DNA from: DYRB01 sp963709645 | GTDB lineage: Bacteria; Pseudomonadota; Gammaproteobacteria; Chromatiales; Chromatiaceae | DNA length: 64,000 nucleotides | Direction of reading: 5' to 3' | Assembly: GCA_963709645.1 (NCBI GenBank) | Contig: CAVPXP010000005.1 | Coordinates: 1 to 64,000 of the forward strand | In this document: one piece after another, positions 56,118 to 64,000 of the stretch | Numbering within the stretch: the first letter of the stretch is position 1 | Layout: the number at the start of each line of letters is the position of its first letter | Notes under the pieces: model-generated | The model's database searches: none | What the model was told of the DNA's origin: nothing | Seen by the model: the letters and a program-made list of their open reading frames with translations, nothing else | Position numbers and translations under genes: made by a program

Positions 56118-56619
56118 CGTTCTCTCCTACAGGCTGGATGACAGACGGAAATCTCTTTCGCATTCTAGTGCGAGAAGGTAGCTGCCGCACTCGTTGTGGG
56201 TGGCCGAAAGCGCCCGGATCGCGGTGCCAACCCAAGGGCCCTCCCCTGCAGCCAAGGCATCTCTGGCGGAGCCTCAGCTTAGGCGATTTCTGACAAATCA
56301 TGCACCAGCCAGCTTGTCTTTGCGCCCGCCTTCTTTGTCGTGCCAGCAGTCACATAGCCCGGCTATGCTCCTGCCGGCACTCCTTGAAGGCGGACGTAAA
56401 TCCGGCGCCATTTGGTACATGATTCTCCGGCAATCGCCTTAGATCCGACGCCCGAACGCCCCGTTGCCAACGCACCCCAGATCCAGCCGGCAAAAGCTCC
56501 TTGTTGGACAGATGTGCGAAAGGCTTCGCGGCATCGTACCTCGAACCCAATCGATGGCGCGTCCTGCGAAGACGCACCCGACGGGTGGGAGCTTAACCTG
56601 GCCGATAAGGTTCGCAGCG
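56118..56619. other. Intergenic (about 500 bp), nothing recognised
   Basis: Lies between the start of the PilZ-like gene and the end of the methyltransferase gene. Open frames on the minus strand show no family features. No terminator stem is obvious. Confidence 0.35.
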
Positions 56620-57546
56620 TCAGCCGGGCTTGCGTGCGATGCAGATCACGTCGAGGGGAGTGTCGTCCCCCGGCGGCCTGGCGATCCGCTGGGCAACCAG
56701 GCCGAGCAGGGCGCCGAAGAGCAGGCTGAGGTGCCAGAGCCAGGAGTGGCGGAAATAGCGCTCGCCGGTATGCACCAGGGAGAAGCGGCGGATCCAGTGA
56801 ACCAGGCTGCCGAAGGGCTGGCCCGGCAGCTCCTTGACCTCCACCACCTCCAAGCCGAAGGTCCGGCACATCGCGCGGAAGGCGGCGGGCCTCCACCAGG
56901 TCAGGTGGTGGGGCGGAGCATTCAGCACGAAGTTCGGGAGATCGGTCATCGGCGACGGCCAAGTCGGCGCGGCGAGGATCAGCAGACCGCCGGGACGCAG
57001 GGCCGAGAGCATCTGCTCCACGAATTGCCGTGGCTCCGCGACGTGCTCAATGACGTGAAAGGAACAGACCACGTCGTAGGCCCCGGGGTGGCGACGGGCG
57101 TGCTCTTCCAGGGGCTCGGCGATGACGTCCGTCCGGGGCTGCTCGCACTCCAGGTGAGGCTCCAGCCCCAGGTAGCTCGCGTCCGGGATGTAGGACCGGA
57201 TCCCCCAGCTACCGGGGCCAATCTCCAACACTCGGTCGCCCGCGCCGATGTGGCGGGCCGCGGTGCGATAATCTATGCGGCCCCGCGGATCGTACTCGTG
57301 CAGGACGTAGGCCGCCTTCCACCGCCCATAGAAGTCGCGGTAAAAATCCCGATCGCCTTCGATCCGCGGCTCAAAGAAGATTAGGCCGCAAGGGGATTCC
57401 CACATGCCGACGCTGCGCAGATCGGCGAAGATCCGAGCCACATTCACCTGAAAGCTCGCCTTCCAGAGGGCCGCCAGCAGCGCAGTCGGGATCCTTTGGA
57501 TAGATCGGCGGGCAGGTTCTCCAGTGATGGGGCATGGGGGGTTCAT
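56620..57546 (-). CDS. Class I SAM-dependent methyltransferase
   Basis: 308 aa from ATG 57546. It opens with a zinc-ribbon-like CPITG segment and contains the SAM motif VLEIGPGSWGIRSYIPDA, an acidic position LGLEP, DVVCSFHVIEHVAEPRQFV and the post-motif LSALRPGGLLILAAPT. The C-terminal region (LWHLSLLFGALLGLVAQRIA) is hydrophobic and may contact the membrane. The layout is common in methyltransferases of sugar or lipid biosynthesis; the substrate is unknown. Confidence 0.88.
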   Translation of the reverse strand: MNPPCPITGEPARRSIQRIPTALLAALWKASFQVNVARIFADLRSVGMWESPCGLIFFEPRIEGDRDFYRDFYGRWKAAYVLHEYDPRGRIDYRTAARHIGAGDRVLEIGPGSWGIRSYIPDASYLGLEPHLECEQPRTDVIAEPLEEHARRHPGAYDVVCSFHVIEHVAEPRQFVEQMLSALRPGGLLILAAPTWPSPMTDLPNFVLNAPPHHLTWWRPAAFRAMCRTFGLEVVEVKELPGQPFGSLVHWIRRFSLVHTGERYFRHSWLWHLSLLFGALLGLVAQRIARPPGDDTPLDVICIARKPG

Positions 57547-58151
57547 GACTTGAAACGACGCTCGCGCAGGATTCGCGTCTCTTTGTTGCACACCTTGCCG
57601 CCAATTGCCATAGACCGCCGCCCGTTTTCCCTGAGCTTGCCCGCCGGGCTCCGTATCCAATTTCCCGGCAAGCTCCCTCCCGATTGTTCCAAGCGACCAG
57701 GCTTTCCCGGCGCACCAGCACCCCAATCCTTCTATTCCGGTGCGACCTGCGGTCTGAGCGAGGGGTCGCCGAGCCGTGTCTGGCAATCCGATCCTGGTTA
57801 GAATCCATGGATCTAAAGGGGTTGAGTTGCACAAGTAGATAAAGATCGGGTGGTTCCAAGGCCAGCCCAGGTAGAATGCGGCATTGGGACTACCTTGACA
57901 GTTGCCGACCCTGCAGACCTGTGCAAACCCGAAAAAGCAGAGCGCCAATTCGAATCAATTGGATCTGCCCATCTAAACCGGAAACGGTGGTCTATCCCTG
58001 GTTTCCCCTCGAGGTCGCCGATCCGCCCATCCTAGTCGAGTCAGGCGTCTCGTGGTCCACCGGCCGAGGCAAGGGTTGTCGTGGGCTAGGCGCCGGCCTA
58101 TTCTGGGCCGCGTGCGTGGATGGTTCTGCGCCGCAACCCTCGGGAGTCCCC
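57547..58151. other. Divergent intergenic region (about 600 bp), nothing recognised
   Basis: Separates the methyltransferase (leftward) from the nuclease-like gene (rightward). TTGACA at about 57896 has no fitting -10. No frame shows family features. Confidence 0.35.
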
Positions 58152-59114
58152 ATGCCGCTGAGCACCGCATTGCAGAACTACCTAAAGCGTGGCGGGCTGC
58201 CACTAACCAGCAGCGACGGTGTCGGCCTGTGGGCGGAGCTGATCAGTGCCATCGAGCTCAATCCAGTGCAGACGATCACCGACATCACCGCGGCGATGCT
58301 CGCCTTTCGCGGGCTGGCTTTCGACGACTGCTTCTCGGCCGAACTGGAGGTCAATCATGTCGTCATCAATACCGGTCAGAACCAACTGAATGCGCTGTTG
58401 GGTGCGATGCATGCGCGGCTGTGCAGCAACTACAGCGTGGCCTATCGTGAGCCGGTGCAGAGCCTGATCCAGCGGGTGCGTGCGCTGATGGAGACCCGTG
58501 GCGGCCTCTCCGAGTCGTCGGTCAACCTCGGGCTCGATCACAACCACCTGATGGGCAATGGCCTGGTCGCGGATCCGCTGACCTGCCTTCCCGATCGGGC
58601 CTGGGGGGTCGTCTTCGGGTCCGTGCCGGACCAGTCGGCGATCGGTATCGCGGCGCCGGCCTGGCTGGTGTTGAAGCGGCGCGCCTTCGAGCAACTCGGG
58701 GTGCTGACCCGGTACGGTGCCAAGCCCCACTACGTGTTGGCTCATCTGCTCAATCACAACCTCAACGGACCCGGCGACGAGCAGCAGAACGTGGTGCCGT
58801 TCTGGGCCACGGCAAATACCGCCATGGCCAAACAGGCGGAGTCGCATGTCAAGGAGCTCGTGCAGCGGGGTGCCGAGGTCCGGTACATCGTGCGGGTGGG
58901 TCCGCCGGTGGGCATGACACCCGGGCGTCAGGCAGCACTGGCCGCGTGCACGGAACAGGCCCAGCGTGACCTGATCGAATTGGAGCAGCATCTGCCGATG
59001 AACCTGGTCATCGAATGTGATGCCCTGGATACAGCCAGCCACACTTGGATCAACGTGGTCAATTGCACGATCGACAACTACGTGCCGGAGACCGTCCCCT
59101 ACCTGTTGTCATAG
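58152..59114 (+). CDS. Uncharacterised protein with HLLN..N..GPG nuclease-like motif
   Basis: 320 aa from ATG 58152, no signal peptide. Residues 198-230 (HLLNHNLNGPGDEQQNVVPF, then ANTAMAKQAE) match the pattern H-x-L-N-x-x-x-x-GPG-x-x-x-x-N-x-x-P-x-x-x-x-x-N that I know from small nuclease-like domains in polymorphic toxins and in eCIS/DUF4157-associated proteins. A following VKELVQRGAEVRYIVRVGPP strand pair fits. Residues 1-190 are helical (ITDITAAMLAFRGLAFDD, LIQRVRALMETRGG) and not recognised. Whether this is a toxin or an inactive relative is open; no immunity gene is obvious. Confidence 0.6.
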   Translation: MPLSTALQNYLKRGGLPLTSSDGVGLWAELISAIELNPVQTITDITAAMLAFRGLAFDDCFSAELEVNHVVINTGQNQLNALLGAMHARLCSNYSVAYREPVQSLIQRVRALMETRGGLSESSVNLGLDHNHLMGNGLVADPLTCLPDRAWGVVFGSVPDQSAIGIAAPAWLVLKRRAFEQLGVLTRYGAKPHYVLAHLLNHNLNGPGDEQQNVVPFWATANTAMAKQAESHVKELVQRGAEVRYIVRVGPPVGMTPGRQAALAACTEQAQRDLIELEQHLPMNLVIECDALDTASHTWINVVNCTIDNYVPETVPYLLS

Positions 59115-59258
59115 GGCGGCGCTCGCCGGGCGCTGCCGACCGAGCCGAGGGTTCTGGCCGCTGATTTACCTCGGGAAATCGGGGAGAGGCCACGGTTTCC
59201 TGGCAAAGCTTGGCCACCGGTTTCTTCCGAATAACACATCGGTATGCCCCGCTGGAGG

Positions 59259-59327
59259 GCCAGGTCTCACATCGCTCATCATGTGCAATGTGAGACCTGG
59301 CACTGATCCTTCTGGCACTGATCCTTC
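59259..59327. repeat. 14-bp inverted repeat followed by a 15-bp tandem duplication
   Basis: GCCAGGTCTCACAT (59259-59272) and ATGTGAGACCTGGC (59288-59301) are perfect inverted copies with a 15-nt loop. The right arm runs into TGGCACTGATCCTTC repeated twice (59298-59312 and 59313-59327). It could be a terminator for the nuclease-like gene or a mobile-element trace. Confidence 0.6.
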
Positions 59328-59373
59328 TGATCTTATCGGTGGCCATCCGATCCTGCCGCGCGGCCACTGGCCC

Positions 59374-60552
59374 TTACTGGACCGACACCCTCATGGCCGC
59401 AAAGTCGAGCCGCAGCTGGCCGTTGCCGATAAAGCCGTCGCCGAGCAGGCCGCCGATTCGGAATCCGAACTGGTGCTCCAGGCGGAAGCGCGCGAGCATC
59501 ATGCCCGCGAGGTCTCGGCGCTCGAGGCCGGCGGCGCAGACTGAACGGCAAACGATGGGCATCGCGGGCAGGGTGTTTTGGACGCCGTAGCCGATGCCCT
59601 CGGCGTCAACCAGCGCCTCGACGTTGGCCGCTCGGGCCATCGACAGCGGCAGCGCGATCCCGGTGCCGGCCATGCCAGTGTCCAGAAACAGCAGGGTGTC
59701 GAGGCGGTCGTTGATCCGCGCCTGCACCAGGGGATATTGATCGGACGCCAGATAGAAGGGCATGCCGTGTCCCATCGGCTGATCGCCGCCCAGTCGCAGG
59801 CTCCGGCGCCTATAGTCGAGGGTGACCGGCAGCCGGCTCAGCAGACCACTCCCGATCACCCCATCCACCGGGAACGGCAAAAGCTCCGCCATGCTCCTAC
59901 GCGTCTCGTGCACGTGCACCGGCAGATTCGCGACGCTCAGCCCGCCCAGCGTCAGCCGCGGCAGCAGGCCCTGCCCGATACGCCCCGCGGGTCCGGCCGG
60001 GAAGTGGATCGCCTCCTCGCCGAACACCTGCACCCCGGCTTCCGCTGCCATCGCCGGGTCTAGCAGGGTTTCCCCAACACCGGTATCTATGAAGAAGTGC
60101 GCCGGCCGCGGGCCCTGGCGGGTGTCGACCAGCGCCTCGATCACCGGGACCCGTGTCTCGCCGACCCAGCGCAGGTCGACGCCCTCCGTCGGGGCATCCA
60201 GCAGGTACCAGCCCAGGCCGGCGGCAGCCTCCAGCTTGGCGGCCAGCGCGCCGCGACCCAAGTCGCGGTAGAGCCCCGCGGCCTTTGACAACCGATCGGA
60301 GCGCCGATACGACTCGGCCAATACGGCCTTCAGGCGCACAGAGTCCGGTTGCCCGGTCAGGGCCGCCGACAATAGCTCCGCCGCCTGGGAGGGGCGGTTC
60401 TGCCATAGCCGCAACTCGCCAAGCAGCCCTTGCAGGGGCAGCGAGCGCGCGCCCTCCCCCCACAGCCCCTCACAGCGCGCGATGCTGTCGCCAAAGCGCC
60501 CGCCGTGGAACAACTCGAGGGCGGTCTTCAAACGCGGGTCGGGAGCAAACAT
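59374..60552 (-). CDS. TPR protein with two retropepsin-type aspartic protease domains
   Basis: 392 aa. Residues 1-110 form TPR-like helices (LELFHGGRFGDSIARCEGLW, LAESYRRSDRLSKAAGLYRD). Two aspartyl-protease halves follow: DTG at 156-158 (FFIDTGVGETLL) with its partner VDGVIGSGLL, and DTG at 291-293 (LLFLDTGMAGTGIALP) with RIGGLLGDGFIG. A retropepsin dimer needs two DTGs, so one chain could form a pepsin-like active site. There is no signal peptide, so a cytosolic enzyme is expected. Single-domain relatives are common in bacteria; the doubled form is less so. Confidence 0.85.
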   Translation of the reverse strand: MFAPDPRLKTALELFHGGRFGDSIARCEGLWGEGARSLPLQGLLGELRLWQNRPSQAAELLSAALTGQPDSVRLKAVLAESYRRSDRLSKAAGLYRDLGRGALAAKLEAAAGLGWYLLDAPTEGVDLRWVGETRVPVIEALVDTRQGPRPAHFFIDTGVGETLLDPAMAAEAGVQVFGEEAIHFPAGPAGRIGQGLLPRLTLGGLSVANLPVHVHETRRSMAELLPFPVDGVIGSGLLSRLPVTLDYRRRSLRLGGDQPMGHGMPFYLASDQYPLVQARINDRLDTLLFLDTGMAGTGIALPLSMARAANVEALVDAEGIGYGVQNTLPAMPIVCRSVCAAGLERRDLAGMMLARFRLEHQFGFRIGGLLGDGFIGNGQLRLDFAAMRVSVQ

Positions 60553-60730
60553 AGCGGGACGAGGCCGGGGCGGGAAGTTGCCACGATCTCAACCGATGAC
60601 GTTGCGGCCTGTCAAACGCAGGCCACGTCGCCTGGCAAAGTGGCCACCCGGAAGCTGCCCATTGATTCGGGCTGGCCGTCGTGTTGATTGATCTGTTGCT
60701 GTGACCACCCCGGACTTGGCACAACAGGGG

Positions 60731-60754
60731 CGACAGCACCTACAGGTGCTGTCG
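60731..60754 (-). terminator. Hairpin after the CDGSH gene
   Basis: CGACAGCACC-TACA-GGTGCTGTCG is a perfect 10-bp stem with a 4-nt loop, 16 nt after the CDGSH stop on the minus strand. No T run follows, so it may be an RNA-stabilising or Rho-assisted end. Confidence 0.6.
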
Positions 60755-60770
60755 GACATACGGGCCGGCG

Positions 60771-61424
60771 CTACTTCTCGGTGGTAAATCCGATCGACTT
60801 GTGGCTGCCGTCGCAGAAGGGCTTGTTCTTCGAGGCACCGCAGCGGCACAGGGCCGCGTTCGTGCCCTGCCAAGCCAGACGTCCACTACCGGCGTGGATG
60901 CTCAGGTTGCCGTTCACCAGCAGGGGGCCATCGGGCAGCGGCTTGATGACTAGGGTGCCGCCGCTGGCGCCCATCCCCGGCCCGCGCTCGCCCACCGAGC
61001 CGTAGTCTTCAAATCCCGCACTCAGGTGACTGTTGTCGCAGAAGGGCTTGTTCTTCGACTGGCCGCAGCGGCACAGGGCGACGCGGAATCCCACCCCCGG
61101 CATGTCGTCGGGCGCCCCCTCGATGTCCAGCCGTCCCTGCGCGAACAGAGGTCCGTTGTAGGCGACGGTCAGGGTGTTCTCCGCCGCGGCCTGCTCGGGC
61201 GCGCCGGTCTTATCCTTGTATGTCAGGGCGCCACTCGGACAGCGTTCGCAAATCTCCCTGACCTCGGCGGTTCCGGCCTGGTCGGGCAGGCACCAGGGCT
61301 CGCGCCCACCGATGAAGAGATCGCCCTTGGCGTTTCCACACTCGCCGATATGGATGCACAGCCGGCCGTCCCACTGGACGTCGATCTCGCCGCCGGGAAA
61401 ATTGAATACTTTCTTGTCGCTCAT
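60771..61424 (-). CDS. Iron-sulfur protein with Fer4_19 and two CDGSH domains
   Basis: 217 aa. The N-terminal part has the Fer4_19 ferredoxin-like Cys pattern (RLCIHIGECGN...EICERCPSGALTY). Two CDGSH [2Fe-2S] domains follow: CRCGQSKNKPFCDNSH and CRCGASKNKPFCDGSH, each with three Cys and one His. Such proteins are redox-active or cluster-transfer proteins of the mitoNEET type. The first motif has Asn in place of Gly in the DGSH tail. An SDR, a pirin and a LysR gene lie upstream, suggesting a redox-stress group. Confidence 0.93.
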   Translation of the reverse strand: MSDKKVFNFPGGEIDVQWDGRLCIHIGECGNAKGDLFIGGREPWCLPDQAGTAEVREICERCPSGALTYKDKTGAPEQAAAENTLTVAYNGPLFAQGRLDIEGAPDDMPGVGFRVALCRCGQSKNKPFCDNSHLSAGFEDYGSVGERGPGMGASGGTLVIKPLPDGPLLVNGNLSIHAGSGRLAWQGTNAALCRCGASKNKPFCDGSHKSIGFTTEK

Positions 61425-61485
61425 GCTGTAGTTCCTCTTTGACTGACGGGTCGGGTGGTTCGGGTACTTCCGGTGGTTCGGGTTC

Positions 61486-62232
61486 TCAGACCTGGGTCAT
61501 GCCGCCGTCGACGGCAAACTCCGCACCGGTGACGTATGAGGCGTCATCCGAGAGCAGGAAGGCGACCACCGCGGCCACTTCCTCGGGGCGGCCGAAGCGC
61601 CCCAGGGGCACCTGGGACACGACCATCTCACCGAAGCTGTCGACGACCTCCTTGGGCATCCCAGCCCGATCGAAGAAGTTGCTTTCGATTGGACCAGGAC
61701 TTACCGCGTTCACCCGAATGCCGCGGGGCGCCAACTCGCCTGCGAGCACCCGCGTGAGGGTACGCAGGGCACCCTTGGTCGAGGCATAGATGGCGGTGTT
61801 GGGCATCCCCATCTGGCGAGCCACGGACGTATTGATGACGATGGAAGCGCCGTCGCGCAGGGCCGATGCCAGCGCCTTGGCCTGGAGGAGCGGGGCACGG
61901 ACGTTAACCGCGAACTGGGCGTCGAACTCGGCTGCGGTGACCTCGGACAGGGGCGCGAAACGGCCGAGCCCGGCGTTGAGGAAGGCGCCGTCCAGACCGC
62001 TGAGTTCCGCGCGCACCGTCTCCGCCAGGGCATCGGCGGCCTCGGGGTCGGCGGCGTCGTTGGCGACGACCACCGCCCCGGGCATGGCGGCATGGGCGGC
62101 TGCGAGACGGTCGGGATTGGTGCCGGTGATGACGACCCTGGCGCCGGCATCAGACAAACGCCGGGCGGTGGCGAGACCGATACCGCTGGTGCCGCCGGTC
62201 ACGAGGATTCGGCTGTCAGAGAAGCTGGTCAT
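61486..62232 (-). CDS. Short-chain dehydrogenase/reductase (SDR)
   Basis: 248 aa. TGGTSGIG NAD(P) motif at about residue 12, NAG in FLNAGLGRFAP, catalytic Ser in INTSVARQMG and the YASTK motif. The C-terminal VPLGRFGRPEEVAAVVAFLL and AEFAVDGGMTQ are the classical-SDR ending. An Asn in the ITGTNPDRL loop favours NADP. The substrate cannot be told. It lies 61 bp upstream of the CDGSH gene on the same strand, separated by a Gly/Ser-like repeat stretch. Confidence 0.93.
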   Translation of the reverse strand: MTSFSDSRILVTGGTSGIGLATARRLSDAGARVVITGTNPDRLAAAHAAMPGAVVVANDAADPEAADALAETVRAELSGLDGAFLNAGLGRFAPLSEVTAAEFDAQFAVNVRAPLLQAKALASALRDGASIVINTSVARQMGMPNTAIYASTKGALRTLTRVLAGELAPRGIRVNAVSPGPIESNFFDRAGMPKEVVDSFGEMVVSQVPLGRFGRPEEVAAVVAFLLSDDASYVTGAEFAVDGGMTQV

Positions 62233-62475
62233 TTAAATGACTCCTGCAAAGGCGTTGTTGAGAGAGGGTCTGGGGGTGACCCGCGTGTTCACCCACCAGG
62301 TTTCGCTCGGCCGCCCCAAGGTCCGGGGGCGGGCGTTCCGCTGTCCGGTCACCGCAAAAGTCACGCCCTGCGGGCTCCTTGTGCGTCCGCTCCCTCTGGG
62401 AGTGGACCGGATTGAGGGAAACGACCATGGCATCCACGCCGTAAATATTCCGGAGTGTTGTGGGCGCGACGGGCG

Positions 62476-63174
62476 TTAGGGCAAGTCGAAGAGCAGGACC
62501 TCGGCGCCGGCGATGCCTTCCAGCAGCACCTTGCTCGCGACATCGATGGCCACCCCGTCGCCGTCCGCGAGGGTTTCGCCATTGACCCTGACGCTTCCTC
62601 TGGCAACATGGACGTAGGCGCGCCTCCCCGGATCGAGTCGATGCTCCAGGCGGCTATCGGCGTCCAGTAGGGCGCCGCAGAGCAGGGCGTCCTGATGGGA
62701 CGAGATCGACCCGTCACGACCATCCGGCGAAACCAGCAGCACCAGGCGCCCGCGTCGATCCTCCGGCGAGAAGAACCGCTGGTCGTAGCCGGGCTTGACG
62801 CCCCGTTCGTTGGGCTGCAGCCAGATCTGCAATAAATGCACGGGCTCTTCCGAAGAGTGGTTGTACTCGCTGTGGCTAACCCCGGTACCGGCACTCATGC
62901 GCTGCACATCCCCCGGGCGCATCACCGAGCCGTTGCCCATGCTGTCCTTATGTTCCAAGGCGCCATCGAGCACATAAGTGACGATCTCCATGTCGGCGTG
63001 CCCATGGGTCCCGAACCCCTGGCTGGGGGCGATGATGTCGTCGTTGATGACCCGCAGATTCGAGAACCCCATGTGCCGGGGGTCGTGATAGTTTGCGAAG
63101 GAGAAGGTGTGATAGCTGTTCAGCCAGCCGTGATTGGCGTGGCCGCGTTCTTCGGCGCGTCGCACTGCGAACAT
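62476..63174 (-). CDS. Pirin family protein (second copy)
   Basis: 232 aa. Metal ligands in FGTHGHADMEIVTYVL and GVSHSEYN; RAEERGHANHGWLNSYHTF and GSVMRPGDVQRMSAGTG as in the first pirin at 38.3 kb. Here it is divergent from a LysR-type regulator over 136 bp, a common pairing for pirin genes, so oxidative or quinone-type induction is likely. The SDR gene lies 243 bp downstream and may be co-transcribed. Confidence 0.93.
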   Translation of the reverse strand: MFAVRRAEERGHANHGWLNSYHTFSFANYHDPRHMGFSNLRVINDDIIAPSQGFGTHGHADMEIVTYVLDGALEHKDSMGNGSVMRPGDVQRMSAGTGVSHSEYNHSSEEPVHLLQIWLQPNERGVKPGYDQRFFSPEDRRGRLVLLVSPDGRDGSISSHQDALLCGALLDADSRLEHRLDPGRRAYVHVARGSVRVNGETLADGDGVAIDVASKVLLEGIAGAEVLLFDLP

Positions 63175-63256
63175 GGTCGTTCTCCGATGGTTCGTTCGAT
63201 GCTCATAACCTAGCGACGTGCTCGGGTAAAATAAACGCGGTTTTGCTCAAAGGATC

Positions 63257-63273
63257 TTTGCGGCTGGCGCAAA
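63257..63273. promoter_or_regulatory. Candidate LysR operator between pirin and LysR genes
   Basis: TTTGCG-GCTGG-CGCAAA is a perfect 6-bp inverted repeat; its inner part TGC-GGCTGGC-GCA fits the T-N11-A rule for LysR-type sites. It lies 83 bp before the pirin start and 38 bp before the LysR start, suitable for autoregulation and control of pirin. Confidence 0.5.
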
Positions 63274-63310
63274 GTTGGCGCGATGCGCCTGGTGACACCT
63301 GGGGATTCCG

Positions 63311-64000
63311 ATGGACGAGCTTGATGTGTTCGTGGCGGTGGCGGAGGAGCGGGGGTTCAGTGCCGCGGCCAAGCGGCTGGACTCCACGCCCGCGGCGGTC
63401 AGCCGCCGTATCAAGGCCCTCGAGCAGCGGCTGGGCGTCCGGTTGTTGCAGAGAACCACCCGCAAGGTCCAGCTGACGGAGGCCGGTGAACTCTACTTTC
63501 GTGAAGTCAGCAGGCTGTTGGGCGATCTTCGATGCGTCGAGGGCCGACTGGACGAACTGATCGGTCAGCCGACGGGCGAGTTCAGGATCGTCGCGCCCAT
63601 GTCCTTCGGCCAGCGTCGGCTCGCCGCCGCGGTCGTGCGCTTTGCCACCAGATATCCGCAGCTCCGCGTCACCTTGCAGTTGGAAGATCAAGAGACAGAT
63701 ATCATCGGGGGCGGTTTCGATCTGGCGTTGCGCATCGCCCAACTGGGTGATTCGTCCTTGGTAGCCCGACCCATCACCTCGGTACCGAGAGTCTTCTGCG
63801 CCTCACCCGACTATCTGCGACGACGCGGTACCCCGCAAACATCGAACGAACTGCTGCAGCACGACTGTCTCCACTACAACCTGATTTCCGAGCGGGAGGA
63901 ATGGTCCTTCGGCGGGCCGGGCGGCGACGAAACGGTTGTGATCAAGGGGGTCTTTTGCAGCAACAATGGCGACGTGTTGGCGGAGGCGGCGATACAAGGG
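63311..64000 (+). CDS. LysR-type transcriptional regulator, cut by window end
   Basis: At least 230 aa from ATG 63311, open at the right edge. The N-terminal winged helix-turn-helix is typical (ELDVFVAVAEERGFSAAAKR, TPAAVSRRIKALEQRLGVRL, LLQRTTRKVQLTEAGELYF). The effector domain starts at about residue 92 (GEFRIVAPMSFGQRRLAAAV, DIIGGGFDLALRIAQLGDSS, VPRVFCASPDYLRRRG) and resembles the DmlR/YafC group. The last helices of the protein are missing. It is divergent from pirin and probably controls it. Confidence 0.92.
   Translation, partial: MDELDVFVAVAEERGFSAAAKRLDSTPAAVSRRIKALEQRLGVRLLQRTTRKVQLTEAGELYFREVSRLLGDLRCVEGRLDELIGQPTGEFRIVAPMSFGQRRLAAAVVRFATRYPQLRVTLQLEDQETDIIGGGFDLALRIAQLGDSSLVARPITSVPRVFCASPDYLRRRGTPQTSNELLQHDCLHYNLISEREEWSFGGPGGDETVVIKGVFCSNNGDVLAEAAIQG

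Overview
This 64 kb window looks like one chromosomal stretch from a high-GC gammaproteobacterium. The best guess is order Chromatiales, a purple sulfur bacterium or close relative. That is an inference from the ftsY-ftsE-ftsX-rpoH block, an AceE of the homodimeric type with a two-lipoyl AceF, RNase R next to RlmB, a sulfur-type YeeE/YedE transporter, a SulP permease and a multiheme cytochrome c/cytochrome b fusion. There are no rRNA genes, no CRISPR array, no prophage and no intact insertion sequence. One tRNA (Leu, CAG) is present.

Layout. Positions 1-5.5 kb hold a broken OprB-type porin, a cation antiporter remnant and a FixJ-like two-component pair. Positions 5.5-9.7 kb hold a CPA1-type antiporter, a class A beta-lactamase and a SulP permease in a row, followed by a DUF992-like relic. 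Positions 9.8-16.5 kb are a run of cell-envelope genes: a DUF900 hydrolase lipoprotein, a SYLF-domain protein, a DUF4105 protein and a very large MscK-like channel. At 16.6-18.6 kb lies a nine-heme cytochrome c fused to a b561-like membrane domain. A 110-bp MITE-like palindrome, the tRNA-Leu with its promoter and terminator, and rnr-rlmB follow. Positions 23-38 kb carry housekeeping and small envelope genes (RidA, MltB, YjbQ, DUF2092, two more MscS-type channels, YeeE/YedE, RecG, an EamA exporter). Positions 38-43 kb hold pirin, ftsYEX and rpoH. Positions 43-56 kb hold a glycine-zipper lipoprotein, an FG-GAP lipoprotein and the pyruvate dehydrogenase genes, with lpdA separated from aceEF by about 3 kb that includes a decayed alcohol dehydrogenase. 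Positions 55.8-64 kb are accessory: a PilZ-like protein, a methyltransferase, a protein with a nuclease-like motif, a double-DTG aspartic protease, a CDGSH protein, an SDR, a second pirin and a divergent LysR regulator cut by the window end.

Three themes run through the window. First, envelope and osmotic-stress functions dominate: three different mechanosensitive channels lie within 26 kb. Second, redox and respiration genes recur (multiheme cytochrome, PDH complex, CDGSH/pirin/SDR group). Third, several conserved genes are interrupted by a single extra base: the histidine kinase, the antiporter, the cytochrome, the alcohol dehydrogenase and the porin. In the first three, removing one base restores a full-length protein, so read or assembly error has to be excluded before calling them pseudogenes.

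No obviously new multi-gene system is visible. The most novel-looking items are the MscS channel whose cyclic-nucleotide-binding-like domain is split by an inserted helical domain, the nine-heme c/b561 fusion, the TPR-double-retropepsin protein, the HLLN..N..GPG protein and the palindromic MITE-like elements. All functions are read from the sequence and remembered family features; no database search was run.
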